Source of the DNA: Clostridiales bacterium
Lineage (GTDB): Bacteria; Bacillota; Clostridia; Saccharofermentanales; Saccharofermentanaceae
Direction: 5' to 3'
DNA: 6,542 bases
NCBI GenBank assembly: GCA_003543635.1
Contig: DNAE01000086.1
Span: 1,468 to 8,009, forward strand
Of the stretch, positions 1 through 6,532 are shown one piece after another. The notes beneath the pieces are model-generated. The model ran no database searches. It worked only from the letters and a program-made list of their open reading frames with translations, and had not been told where the DNA came from. Numbering within the stretch: the stretch's first letter is position 1; the number at the start of each line of letters is the position of its first letter. The position numbers and the translations under genes were made by a program.

Positions 1-1145
1 ATAAATACCACCGTATGGGTGATTATGGCTGCACAATAACCGCACAGGAAAAGCGCCGCACGTCTGACATCTGCGTCGGTATATGTGGGACGCCACTGGA
101 AGATCGCCTTGATGATGTCACTGCTCATGATGAGCATGAATCCCGCCGAGGGGATCGTCAGGAAAAGAGCCGACTTCAAACGGGATGAAAGGAGCTCCGA
201 TGCCTTGTCGTACTCCTTCGCCGAATAGAGCGCCGCCAAAGACGGAAGCATTACGTTTCCGATGGCAACGGCAAAGATACCGTAGGGAAGCTGCCAGGTG
301 GTGGAGGCATTACGGAGCGCATAGATATGTCCGCTGTCCGGGAAGGAATTGGCAAAGTAGTTAAGGATCACCATGTTTATCTGGACTATGGACGCGGAGA
401 AAAGGATCGGAAGGGCCCGTCTTACAAGCTGTCTGAAATCCTTATCACCCGGCTTAAAGATAAACCTGAATTTCTTGAGTTTATCGAATCCTATGAAATA
501 CTGGAAGAGGAAATAGATGACCGCAGCACCCATGATACCGCAGGTGGTGTTGACCAGCATCTTCTCGGAATTACCGGCCAATAAAACGATAGCCAGAAGG
601 ACGAAGATGTTATAGATCGTGGGACCGAAGGCCGTTGAACCGAAGCGCTTGTAGGCATTGAGGATACCGATACAAAGTGCAGCCAGCATCATGAAGAATA
701 TCTGGGGGAAGAGCCACTTGGAGGCCATGGCCGCAAGGTGGACGGTCTCGGGATGCTTATCCCCCGCGGAATAGATGCGGTAGATGGGCTCGGCAAAGAT
801 AACGCCCAGTATACATACCACCAAAAGCAGCATGGAGAATACCGATATGAATATGTTAACGGCGCGGAAGCCCTTATCCTCCTCCCCTTTCGAGATGGCA
901 GCAGACAAGGAAGGTGTTATGGCGGACTGTATGGAACCGCCGATCAGAAGGTTATAGACGAGATCCGGGATCGTGAAAGCCAGTGTAAAGCTGTCCCGGT
1001 ATACCGGATCCGAGAACCTGATATTAACGAATATATCGCGAAGGAAACCGGAACACTTCGAGAATACCAGTCCTATCATCACGAGTATCGTGGCGACGGT
1101 CATGCCCGTCGTACGCTTATTTCCTGTCGTATTGTCCTTACTCAT
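1..1145 (-). CDS. murJ: MurJ (MviN) lipid II flippase, C-terminus cut off by the window edge
   Basis: This is an integral membrane protein of the MOP exporter superfamily, which flips lipid II across the cytoplasmic membrane for peptidoglycan synthesis. About 381 codons are present; the family is usually near 500 or more, so the last helices lie left of the window. My reading of the minus strand starts at ATG 1145 (MSKDNTTGNK). The first helix runs from about residue 16 to 35, followed by the family's conserved SGFLRD motif (R36, D37). A second conserved block, IPDLVYNLLIGGSIQSAITP, lies at about residues 59-78. LNAYKRFGS-like and QIN (255-257) motifs follow, then QLPYGIFAVAIGNVMLP. Several hydrophobic helices alternate with short loops. 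The segment near residues 345-352, where many relatives have FERGAF, reads FQWRPTYT and looks diverged. The start overlaps the end of the upstream pncC-like gene by 8 nt, and GAAAGAG lies a few bases before ATG. SpoVB-type flippases are related, but the N-terminal motifs favour MurJ. Confidence 0.93.
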   Translation of the reverse strand, partial: MSKDNTTGNKRTTGMTVATILVMIGLVFSKCSGFLRDIFVNIRFSDPVYRDSFTLAFTIPDLVYNLLIGGSIQSAITPSLSAAISKGEEDKGFRAVNIFISVFSMLLLVVCILGVIFAEPIYRIYSAGDKHPETVHLAAMASKWLFPQIFFMMLAALCIGILNAYKRFGSTAFGPTIYNIFVLLAIVLLAGNSEKMLVNTTCGIMGAAVIYFLFQYFIGFDKLKKFRFIFKPGDKDFRQLVRRALPILFSASIVQINMVILNYFANSFPDSGHIYALRNASTTWQLPYGIFAVAIGNVMLPSLAALYSAKEYDKASELLSSRLKSALFLTIPSAGFMLIMSSDIIKAIFQWRPTYTDADVRRAALFLCGYCAAIITHTVVF

Positions 1146-1650
1146 AATTCTCTTTCAGATAATCAAGCACCATATCGAAGGCAGTCTCAACGGCCCAGAG
1201 CCTCACACTGTCCCTGTTTCCCGGGAAGAACTGACTCACGGCAAAACTGCCGTCCTCTGAGGAAAAGCCCAGCCAGACCGTGCCTGTCTCGTTATCCTCG
1301 GAAATGATCTCGTTATCGTTATCGTAATTACCGGCGTAACCCGTGGCAGAAACTGCGATATCGGCCTTCATGAGCGATCTCGCTCCCTCGGCCATCTCCA
1401 CTGCGCACTTCTCGGATACTTCGGTATATGCTTCAATGGTATCTTCGCTGACATTAAGGATGTTCTTTTTTATATCATTAGTATATGAGACCACAGATCC
1501 CACAAAGACATCAGAGGAACCGGGAACATCCACGAGCTTGGAGGATATCATACCGCCCGTGAGACTTTCGGCAAAGGTGATCTTGAGGCCGCAATCACGC
1601 AGTTCCTCGACCACGTCGCAGGCTTTGTAATAAAGCTTATCAAAGACCAT
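1138..1650 (-). CDS. pncC: stand-alone CinA C-terminal domain protein, PncC-type nicotinamide-nucleotide amidohydrolase
   Basis: Proteins of this family deamidate nicotinamide mononucleotide (NMN) to nicotinate mononucleotide, returning it to NAD synthesis in the cytoplasm. The protein has 170 residues, the usual length for the CinA C-terminal domain alone; the N-terminal molybdopterin-binding-like domain of full CinA is absent. The signature AESLTGG lies at residues 27-33 with the presumed catalytic Ser29. VVSYTNDIKKNILNV follows at 53-67, holding Tyr56 and Lys61 where the family has its conserved Tyr and Lys. ATGYAG is at 102-107, GTVWLG at 123-128, and FFPGNRDSVR at 141-150 matches the family's F-x-G-x-R-x-x-x-R block. 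Oddly, the usual glycine/proline-rich segment after AG is replaced by a longer acidic loop (108-122). The start codon shares one base with the ftsK stop (TGATG), and AAGGGAGG lies 6 nt upstream, so translation is coupled. Activity on NMN is inferred from the family; the changed loop makes substrate less sure than fold. Confidence 0.88.
   Translation of the reverse strand: MVFDKLYYKACDVVEELRDCGLKITFAESLTGGMISSKLVDVPGSSDVFVGSVVSYTNDIKKNILNVSEDTIEAYTEVSEKCAVEMAEGARSLMKADIAVSATGYAGNYDNDNEIISEDNETGTVWLGFSSEDGSFAVSQFFPGNRDSVRLWAVETAFDMVLDYLKENYE
1287..1323 (-). repeat. short direct repeats in the acidic loop of the pncC-like gene
   Basis: On the plus strand TCTCGTTATC occurs twice, at 1287-1296 and 1308-1317, and GTTATC is repeated again at 1318-1323, directly after the second copy. 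In the coding direction the unit is GATAAC, read as Asp-Asn, which yields DNDNE and DNE within residues 110-121. The copies are exact, so the loop may have grown by slippage or short duplication. Confidence 0.75.
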
Positions 1651-4553
1651 CAGTTTCCTCCCTTGGACTTGATCTCAAGCCAATCGGTCTTATTGATGAG
1701 GACTTTTCTGGGCTTACTGCCCTCAAAGGGTCCTATATAGCGCTTCTTTTCCAGCTCATCTATGAGTCTTGCGGCTCTGGGATAACCGATACCGAGCCTT
1801 CTCTGAAGGATCGATACACTGGCATTACCCGCATCGATGACCACATCCACGGCCTGACTTATGAGCTCATCCTCATCGGAGCCGTCGCCACCTCCAGCCT
1901 GTCCTCCTGCACCGCCGCCACCGTTACCGGGGGTATTGACAGCATTCATGATGGACTCATCATAAAGGGGTCCGTACTTGCTCTTCAGGAATTCGACCAC
2001 AGAGGATACTTCGTCGTCGGAAAGGAATGCGCCCTGGCCTCTTACGGGCTTGGGAGCGGAAAGGGGTGCAAAGAGCATATCGCCCTTACCGAGGAGCTTC
2101 TCGGCTCCCACGGAGTCCAGGATAGTCCTGGAATCCACACCGGAAGAAACTGCGAAGGCGATCCTGGAAGGAACATTGGCCTTAATGACACCCGTGATGA
2201 CGTCAACGGACGGTCTCTGAGTCGCGATAAGAAGATGAAGTCCCGCTGCTCTTGCCATGGCGGCAAGTCTCGAGATATGGTCCTCGACTTCCTTTGCGGC
2301 GACCGTCATAAGGTCCGCAAGCTCATCGATAACGATGAGGACAAGGGGAAGTTTCTTCTGACCGGATCTTTCCAGGAAAGCGTTATATCCGGAAAGATCC
2401 CTGACTCCCGTCTCCGCAAAGAGCCTGTACCTCTTCTCCATCTCAACAACAGCCCACTTGAGGGCGTTTGCCGCCTTCTTGGGATCAGTAACAACTGGCA
2501 TATAGAGATGAGGTATACCGTTATAGACGGAAAGTTCAACGACCTTGGGGTCGATCAATATCATCCTGACATCGTCGGGAGAGGATTTGCAGAGGATACT
2601 GGAAAGGATCGTATTGATACATACGGACTTACCGGAACCCGTGGAACCCGCAATAAGAAGGTGCGGCATCTTGGCAATGTTACACATGATGGGATTACCT
2701 GGGATATCTCTTCCCAGGGGCACTTCAAGGGGCGGTCCCTTCCTGAATACTTCAGTCTCCAGCAATCCCCTCAGATGAACGGCACTAGTCTTCTTATTGG
2801 GGATCTCGATACCGATGGCGCTCTTTCCCGGGATAGGGGCTTCTATCCTGACGGAAACGGCGGCCATGGCGAGGGCTATGTCGTCCTGAAGAGAAAGGAT
2901 CCTGCTGACCTTAACTCCCTTATCAATGGTAAGTTCGAACCTGGTTATGGCAGGTCCGTGGGTTATGTTTACCACCTTGGTATTGATACCGAAGCTCTGG
3001 ATGGCGCTCTCCAGTTCCCTTGCCTTATCGCGAAGTTCCTGGGAGCTCTCCTTGCTCTGGTTCTTGTCGTCCTTGGAAAGAAGGCTTACGGGGGCGGGTC
3101 TGTAAGGTCCCTTCCATGCCTTCTTCTCGGGACGGTTGGAATATGCACCCTCCGTATGGAGAACGGGTCTTTCGGCTGCACCCGTATCTATCTTCCTGCC
3201 GTCAAGGGAATCAAATCCGGTCTCGGTATCGTCCTTGGCATTAATGGTTATATCGGAATCCTCATTTTCCTGTTTCTCTATCCTCCTGGGCATATGCTCG
3301 GGGGAAGGAGCAACGGGTCTTCTGATCTCGGAAGCCTTTGCCATGGGATCCATATACCTGTCACTACCCATGTTATAGGGATCGTCGTCGTCGAGGATCT
3401 CAATGGGAAGATCATCCTCCACGACTCTTCTCGTTTCACGTACGGGAACCGTGGTGTTTTCCGGAGCATCCGGATAAAGAGTACCGGAAACATCAAAGAA
3501 ATCCTTCTGGGCATCGGGCCTGGGTTCGAAGGAATACATCTTCTTGTTGTGCTTATTGACGAGGGGCGCCGTCTTAGGCAGCGGGTTGTAATTGAAATCG
3601 GCAATGGGAGCATCCTCGGCACCTTCGGTGGACACTGTCCTCGTACCGTAGTTGAGCTCTCCCCTGTGGATCGACGTATCCGCACCGAATTCACTGGAGG
3701 AAACATCTATGAAACCCGTTTTACTGTCCACGGGCATTCCCCTTCTTTTGAGAAGGTCCACATTGGGATCGGGCCTCCTGTCGAAAAGGGGCGTACCCGT
3801 TATATCCGTGGGAGTATTAACGAACTGGGAACCCCGGTCGTTCCTTATAACAGGCCTTCCGCTATGGGGATCCCGGTAATATGCAGGAGCGTGAGTCCGG
3901 GTTCTTCCCTGTTCGGGTCTTCTGGGCCTTACATTGTCGTAAGCTCTGGAAGTCGCCCTTGATATGGACCTGGCGGCCTTCTTTGCCGTGGTCTTAACGG
4001 AGATCCTGAATACCATGATGACCTGGGAGAACAAAACAACGATGAGGGCCATGATGGAAACCACCCTTCCCGTTATCGTATAAAGGGCAACGGCAATACC
4101 GCCGCCGAGAAGTCCTCCCGCCACGGACTTGGAAGAAGCCGCGGGATCCGTTATGAGGGAAGTATCGGGGCCTGACTTCCAAAGAAGGCTTATGGCGGTG
4201 GACGCTCTGGCTTTACCCGAAACCTCGTTGATGCACTGGGACTTGAAATAATCGAAATCCATACCGAACAGGGCCACGAGAGCCGCGATACAGATCACGA
4301 ATATGATCACGGAGCGTACTCTTATGGGAGATACTCCCTCTCTTTTCTCAAGGAAGAAATCAATGGCAGCATAGAAAAGGAAAAGGGGGATCATGAAGGC
4401 GGCGGAACCAAGGAGTCCGAATCCGATGCTCCTCAGGAACCAGCCCACAAAACCCGTTACGGTCTCGGGAAGATAGTACATTAAAGTTATGGCAACGGCA
4501 CAGAAAAACAGGACTATGCCGGTCACTTCCTTCTTGTTCTCAAATTCCTCCAA
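1650..4553 (-). CDS. ftsK: FtsK/SpoIIIE DNA translocase
   Basis: This is a septum-anchored, ATP-driven DNA pump that moves chromosome ends out of the closing division septum, or in spore formers into the forespore. It has 967 residues counted from TTG 4553. Hydrophobic segments at about 11-28, 37-68, 79-97 and 144-184 form the N-terminal membrane domain. A long low-complexity linker follows (about 188-500), Arg/Pro-rich first, then acidic with a DDDD run near 388-391. The alpha domain begins near 505. Walker A GSTGSGKS is at 636-643, Walker B LIVIDELADLM at 739-749, and QRPSVDVITG at 779-788. A glycine-rich hinge (876-891) leads to the winged-helix gamma domain (about 893-960), with SILQRRLGIGYPRAARLIDELE and GPFEGSKPRK, close to the SpoIIIE type that reads DNA polarity signals. 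I chose TTG 4553 because AAGGAG lies 8 nt upstream; an in-frame TTG at 4559 would add two residues but leave only 2 nt. It overlaps the Nudix gene by 14 nt. Whether it serves division, sporulation or both cannot be told here. Confidence 0.97.
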   Translation of the reverse strand: MEEFENKKEVTGIVLFFCAVAITLMYYLPETVTGFVGWFLRSIGFGLLGSAAFMIPLFLFYAAIDFFLEKREGVSPIRVRSVIIFVICIAALVALFGMDFDYFKSQCINEVSGKARASTAISLLWKSGPDTSLITDPAASSKSVAGGLLGGGIAVALYTITGRVVSIMALIVVLFSQVIMVFRISVKTTAKKAARSISRATSRAYDNVRPRRPEQGRTRTHAPAYYRDPHSGRPVIRNDRGSQFVNTPTDITGTPLFDRRPDPNVDLLKRRGMPVDSKTGFIDVSSSEFGADTSIHRGELNYGTRTVSTEGAEDAPIADFNYNPLPKTAPLVNKHNKKMYSFEPRPDAQKDFFDVSGTLYPDAPENTTVPVRETRRVVEDDLPIEILDDDDPYNMGSDRYMDPMAKASEIRRPVAPSPEHMPRRIEKQENEDSDITINAKDDTETGFDSLDGRKIDTGAAERPVLHTEGAYSNRPEKKAWKGPYRPAPVSLLSKDDKNQSKESSQELRDKARELESAIQSFGINTKVVNITHGPAITRFELTIDKGVKVSRILSLQDDIALAMAAVSVRIEAPIPGKSAIGIEIPNKKTSAVHLRGLLETEVFRKGPPLEVPLGRDIPGNPIMCNIAKMPHLLIAGSTGSGKSVCINTILSSILCKSSPDDVRMILIDPKVVELSVYNGIPHLYMPVVTDPKKAANALKWAVVEMEKRYRLFAETGVRDLSGYNAFLERSGQKKLPLVLIVIDELADLMTVAAKEVEDHISRLAAMARAAGLHLLIATQRPSVDVITGVIKANVPSRIAFAVSSGVDSRTILDSVGAEKLLGKGDMLFAPLSAPKPVRGQGAFLSDDEVSSVVEFLKSKYGPLYDESIMNAVNTPGNGGGGAGGQAGGGDGSDEDELISQAVDVVIDAGNASVSILQRRLGIGYPRAARLIDELEKKRYIGPFEGSKPRKVLINKTDWLEIKSKGGN
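1657..1664 (-). promoter_or_regulatory. strong Shine-Dalgarno site of the pncC-like gene
   Basis: AAGGGAGG reads on the minus strand 6 nt before the ATG at 1650. It lies inside the last codons of ftsK and supplies initiation at the TGATG stop/start overlap, fixing the start of the downstream gene. Confidence 0.85.
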
Positions 4554-5100
4554 GCTCAAGTCTCCTTACTGCCTTAAGTATGCAAAGGGCCGTCTTCGCG
4601 TCTTCGATCAGTCCTTTGTCCACCATTTCCGTGAGGTCCCGAAGCGGGATCTTCTCACACTTCAGGAATTCACCTTCGTCGGGCTTCTCTCCTTTATAGG
4701 AAAGTCCCCTTGCCATGTAGAGACTGATGACTTCGGAATCGTATCCCGGAGATGCTATCATCCTGCCGAGATCTATTACCTTATCAGCGACAAATCCGGT
4801 TTCCTCCAGCAATTCCCTGATCGCACATTCCCTCGGGTCTTCGCCCTTCTCGAGCTTACCCGCCGGGGCTTCGAGCAATATGCGTTCAAAGGGGCTCCTG
4901 AACTGTCTGACCATGTAACAATTAAGATCACTGTCGACGGGCAGTATACATGCACCGCCGTTATGAAGCACGATCTCCCGACCTGCTTCCCTTCCGTCCG
5001 GAAGTCTCACCCTCTTAACTATTGTATCAAAAACACGGCCTTCAAATACCGTTTCAGATGACAATGTTGTTTCAATTAATCCTCTGTTATCCTCTGTCAT
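4540..5100 (-). CDS. nudF: Nudix hydrolase, ADP-ribose pyrophosphatase type
   Basis: This is a 186-residue cytoplasmic hydrolase that most likely splits ADP-ribose into AMP and ribose 5-phosphate with a divalent metal. A complete Nudix box (G-x5-E-x7-REUxEExGU) runs from G81 to F103: G81, E87, R95, E96, E99, E100 and G102 are all present. The preceding [13 protein letters not shown] segment, and [17 protein letters not shown] after the box (about 117-133), are typical of the ADP-ribose pyrophosphatase subgroup rather than MutT or RppH. The N-terminal part has the usual beta-strand pattern, with [19 protein letters not shown] early on. The start codon overlaps the rnhA stop as ATGA, with an AGAGG-like site a few bases upstream inside rnhA, and the end overlaps the ftsK start, so it is translationally coupled on both sides. 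Similar Nudix enzymes also cut other nucleoside diphosphate sugars, so the family call is firm and the substrate is inferred. Confidence 0.93.
   Translation of the reverse strand: MTEDNRGLIETTLSSETVFEGRVFDTIVKRVRLPDGREAGREIVLHNGGACILPVDSDLNCYMVRQFRSPFERILLEAPAGKLEKGEDPRECAIRELLEETGFVADKVIDLGRMIASPGYDSEVISLYMARGLSYKGEKPDEGEFLKCEKIPLRDLTEMVDKGLIEDAKTALCILKAVRRLELGGI
4562..4567 (-). promoter_or_regulatory. Shine-Dalgarno site that decides the ftsK start
   Basis: AAGGAG on the minus strand lies 8 nt before TTG 4553 but only 2 nt before TTG 4559. The spacing favours 4553. No ATG or GTG with comparable spacing is present; the nearest in-frame GTG is about nine codons further in. The site sits within the last codons of the Nudix gene. 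Confidence 0.7.
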
Positions 5101-5561
5101 AAGCCCTCTTCGGAAGAGTATCTGACGGACTGCGCCACGGCCAGTTCGTCACATCTGTTGTTAAATTCATTGTCCGCATGACCCTTGACTTTGATGAAGT
5201 TCACCCTATGGGTCGCGGTGAGCTTTAAGAGCTTCATCCAAAGGTCGGTATTTGCGACCTCGGCCTTGGCACTGTTCTTCCAGCCGTTCTTCTGCCAATT
5301 ATCGATCCAGTGCTGATTAAAGGCATTGACCACGTAGGCGCTGTCGCTGTAAAGATCGACTTCACAGGGGCGATTTAATGCTTCTAATGCCATGATGACG
5401 GCCATGAGCTCCATCCTGTTATTTGTGGTGAGCTTCTCTCCTCCGGAGATCTCCTTCTTGTGGCCCGATGCCATTAGGATAGCTCCCCAACCCCCTGGGC
5501 CGGGATTACCGGAACATGCTCCGTCCGTATATATGGTTACTTTGGTAAGGGCACCGGCCAT
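5097..5561 (-). CDS. rnhA: ribonuclease HI
   Basis: This enzyme cuts the RNA strand of RNA-DNA hybrids, removing R-loops and primer remnants in the cytoplasm. Its 154 residues match the length of Escherichia coli RNase HI. All catalytic positions are visible: D13 in [15 protein letters not shown]51 in [10 protein letters not shown]73 in YSDSAYV, and D138 in NNRCDEL, plus the helper H128 in VKGHAD. The basic-protrusion region with Trp-rich helices, [16 protein letters not shown] (82-97), is also kept, so this is the classic HI type rather than HII or a short HI lacking the handle. The ATG lies one base past the proC stop (TAATATG) and an AGGCGG-like site lies upstream within the end of proC. 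Its stop overlaps the Nudix start by 4 nt. Nothing looks truncated or altered. Confidence 0.97.
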   Translation of the reverse strand: MAGALTKVTIYTDGACSGNPGPGGWGAILMASGHKKEISGGEKLTTNNRMELMAVIMALEALNRPCEVDLYSDSAYVVNAFNQHWIDNWQKNGWKNSAKAEVANTDLWMKLLKLTATHRVNFIKVKGHADNEFNNRCDELAVAQSVRYSSEEGL

Positions 5562-5562
5562 A

Positions 5563-6366
5563 TTACTTTCCGCCTGCCATCTCCCGGGTCTTCTCGTCTG
5601 CTGCGATGACCGAGCTTATTACGGCATTGCGCAGACCGTTCTTTTCCAATGCCATGACGCCTGCGATGGTTGTTCCTCCGGGGGAACAGACCTGATCCTT
5701 GAGGACTGCGGGATGAAGACCCGTCTCAAGAACGAGCTTTCCGGAACCCATGACCGTTCCTGCGGCGATCTTAAGGGCGTCGTCACGCTTGATTCCCAGG
5801 GAAACAGCCGCATCCGCCATTGCTTCGATGAAGAGCATCACGTAAGCGGGACCTGTGCCCGACACGCATCCGATGGCATCCAGGGTCTTCTCGTCACACA
5901 AGATTACCTCTCCGCAGGTGGAAAACAGGGACTTTACGAAGGAGACCTCCTCATCGTTAAGACCCACGGGGCAAACGGCGCTTACGCCTGCCGCAACCTG
6001 GGCGGGGGTGTTAGGCATGATGCGGACCAGCTTATCGTTCCTCTTAAGGCAGGATGCGATCCTGGAAGTCTTAACGGCAGCTGCTATGGATAAGACGATG
6101 GTATCACCGGGGATATCATCCGCAAGGGCCGAAAGAGCAGCATCGAAGTGCTGGGGCTTAACCGCCATAAGGATATAATCGGAATCCTTTACACATTCGT
6201 TTATGTTATCGGCGACGATGGCACCGGTCTCCTTAGAAAGAGCAAGGGATGCTTCCTTATTGAGATCGTAGACAAAGATCTCTTCGCCCTTCAGTACCTT
6301 TCCGTTGATGAACCCTTTTACCAGGGCTCTACCCATATTTCCTGTTCCGATGACGGTTAGCTTCAT
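5563..6366 (-). CDS. proC: pyrroline-5-carboxylate reductase
   Basis: This enzyme performs the last step of proline synthesis: NAD(P)H-dependent reduction of 1-pyrroline-5-carboxylate to L-proline. The protein has 267 residues, the normal family length. The N-terminal Rossmann fold opens with GTGNMG (7-12). VKPQ is at 69-72 and [17 protein letters not shown] at 115-131. The dimerisation and active-site domain shows SGTGPAYV (159-166) and the C-terminal family signature with SPGGTT (228-233). I chose ATG 6366 over the longer in-frame ATG at 6408. The shorter protein starts exactly at the conserved MKLTVIG strand, AAAGGAAG lies 8 nt upstream, and the extra 14 residues would overlap the predicted promoter. 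It is the first gene of the operon, so its promoter probably drives everything downstream. No other proline genes (proA, proB) are in the window. Confidence 0.96.
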   Translation of the reverse strand: MKLTVIGTGNMGRALVKGFINGKVLKGEEIFVYDLNKEASLALSKETGAIVADNINECVKDSDYILMAVKPQHFDAALSALADDIPGDTIVLSIAAAVKTSRIASCLKRNDKLVRIMPNTPAQVAAGVSAVCPVGLNDEEVSFVKSLFSTCGEVILCDEKTLDAIGCVSGTGPAYVMLFIEAMADAAVSLGIKRDDALKIAAGTVMGSGKLVLETGLHPAVLKDQVCSPGGTTIAGVMALEKNGLRNAVISSVIAADEKTREMAGGK

Positions 6367-6374
6367 AGTTATTA

Positions 6375-6382
6375 CTTCCTTT
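6375..6382 (-). promoter_or_regulatory. Shine-Dalgarno site of proC
   Basis: AAAGGAAG on the minus strand lies 8 nt before ATG 6366. It decides the proC start against the upstream ATG at 6408, which has no such site. Confidence 0.8.
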
Positions 6383-6398
6383 ATTAATAATATCTGAG

Positions 6399-6427
6399 AT
6401 GATAACATTCTACTTGACAGGTTGCAA
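6399..6427 (-). promoter_or_regulatory. predicted sigma-70-type promoter of the proC operon
   Basis: On the minus strand, TTGCAA (6427-6422, 4 of 6 to TTGACA) is followed after 17 nt by TATCAT (6404-6399, 5 of 6 to TATAAT). Transcription would begin near 6392, giving a leader of about 26 nt that carries the Shine-Dalgarno site. Spacing and position fit well. The -35 half is weak, so this is a prediction by eye. Confidence 0.55.
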
Positions 6428-6443
6428 ACAGTTGGGATAAACT
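6414..6443 (+). promoter_or_regulatory. predicted promoter of the tRNA-Trp gene
   Basis: A perfect TTGACA lies at 6414-6419. The -10 element is less clear: GATAAA (6436-6441, spacer 16) or TAAACT (6438-6443, spacer 18), each 4 of 6 to TATAAT. Either would place the transcription start near 6450, a few bases before the tRNA. It overlaps the opposing proC promoter, so the two may compete. Confidence 0.6.
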
Positions 6444-6457
6444 TACATAGCTGTCAA
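6414..6457. repeat. inverted repeat in the divergent promoter region
   Basis: TTGACAG at 6414-6420 is the exact reverse complement of CTGTCAA at 6451-6457. The 7-nt arms are separated by 30 bp, with the dyad centre near 6435. The left arm contains the tRNA -35 box; the right arm ends directly before the tRNA. No -10 element at a workable distance follows the right arm on the minus strand. It may be an operator-like dyad or chance. Confidence 0.5.
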
Positions 6458-6532
6458 AGGGGAGTGGCTCAACGGTAGAGCATCGGTCTCCAAAACCGCC
6501 GGTTGCGTGTTCGAATCATGTCTCCCCTGCCA
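6458..6532 (+). tRNA. tRNA-Trp (anticodon CCA), with encoded 3' CCA
   Basis: A complete cloverleaf can be folded by hand. The acceptor stem AGGGGAG (6458-6464) pairs fully with CTCCCCT (6522-6528). The D stem GCTC/GAGC lies at 6467-6470 and 6478-6481. The anticodon stem (6483-6487 with 6495-6499) encloses the loop CTCCAAA, giving anticodon CCA at 6490-6492. The T stem (6505-6509 with 6517-6521) includes two G-U pairs, and the T loop is TTCGAAT. The discriminator base is G (6529), the known identity base of bacterial tRNA-Trp, and CCA (6530-6532) is encoded. A1-U72 and the G-rich acceptor stem also match bacterial tRNA-Trp. The top pair of the anticodon stem (T6483 and C6499) is mismatched. 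In many Firmicutes tRNA-Trp precedes secE and nusG; that region would lie beyond the right edge and cannot be checked here. Confidence 0.97.

Noticed and set aside
738..1307. A 189-codon plus-strand frame over the murJ/pncC junction
   Set aside because: It is codon-aligned with murJ on the other strand, its translation is low-complexity and unlike any family, and both genes beneath it show clear family motifs.
3278..3706. A 142-codon minus-strand frame within the ftsK linker
   Set aside because: It is out of frame with ftsK, Arg/Pro/Ser-rich without domain features, and lies in a low-complexity linker.
2235..3962. A very long plus-strand frame inside ftsK, as a possible gene
   Set aside because: It mirrors ftsK codons exactly and stays open because ftsK avoids TTA, CTA and TCA. 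I saw no recognisable domain in it.
4844..4851. GAGAAGGG on the minus strand, like the SpoIIIE recognition sequence of Bacillus subtilis
   Set aside because: A single 8-mer inside the Nudix box codons is explained by the protein motif and is not far from chance expectation (about 0.2 per window on both strands).
5392..6093. A 233-codon plus-strand frame across rnhA and proC
   Set aside because: It is a shadow, codon-aligned with proC; both genes on the minus strand have complete active-site motifs.
6367..6408. A longer proC starting at ATG 6408
   Set aside because: The 14 extra residues precede the conserved first beta strand, no ribosome site serves that ATG, and the predicted -10 box overlaps this stretch.
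6452..6457. Perfect TTGACA on the minus strand as the -35 box of the proC operon
   Set aside because: At 16-18 nt downstream there is no TATAAT-like sequence; the TTGCAA/TATCAT pair further on fits better.
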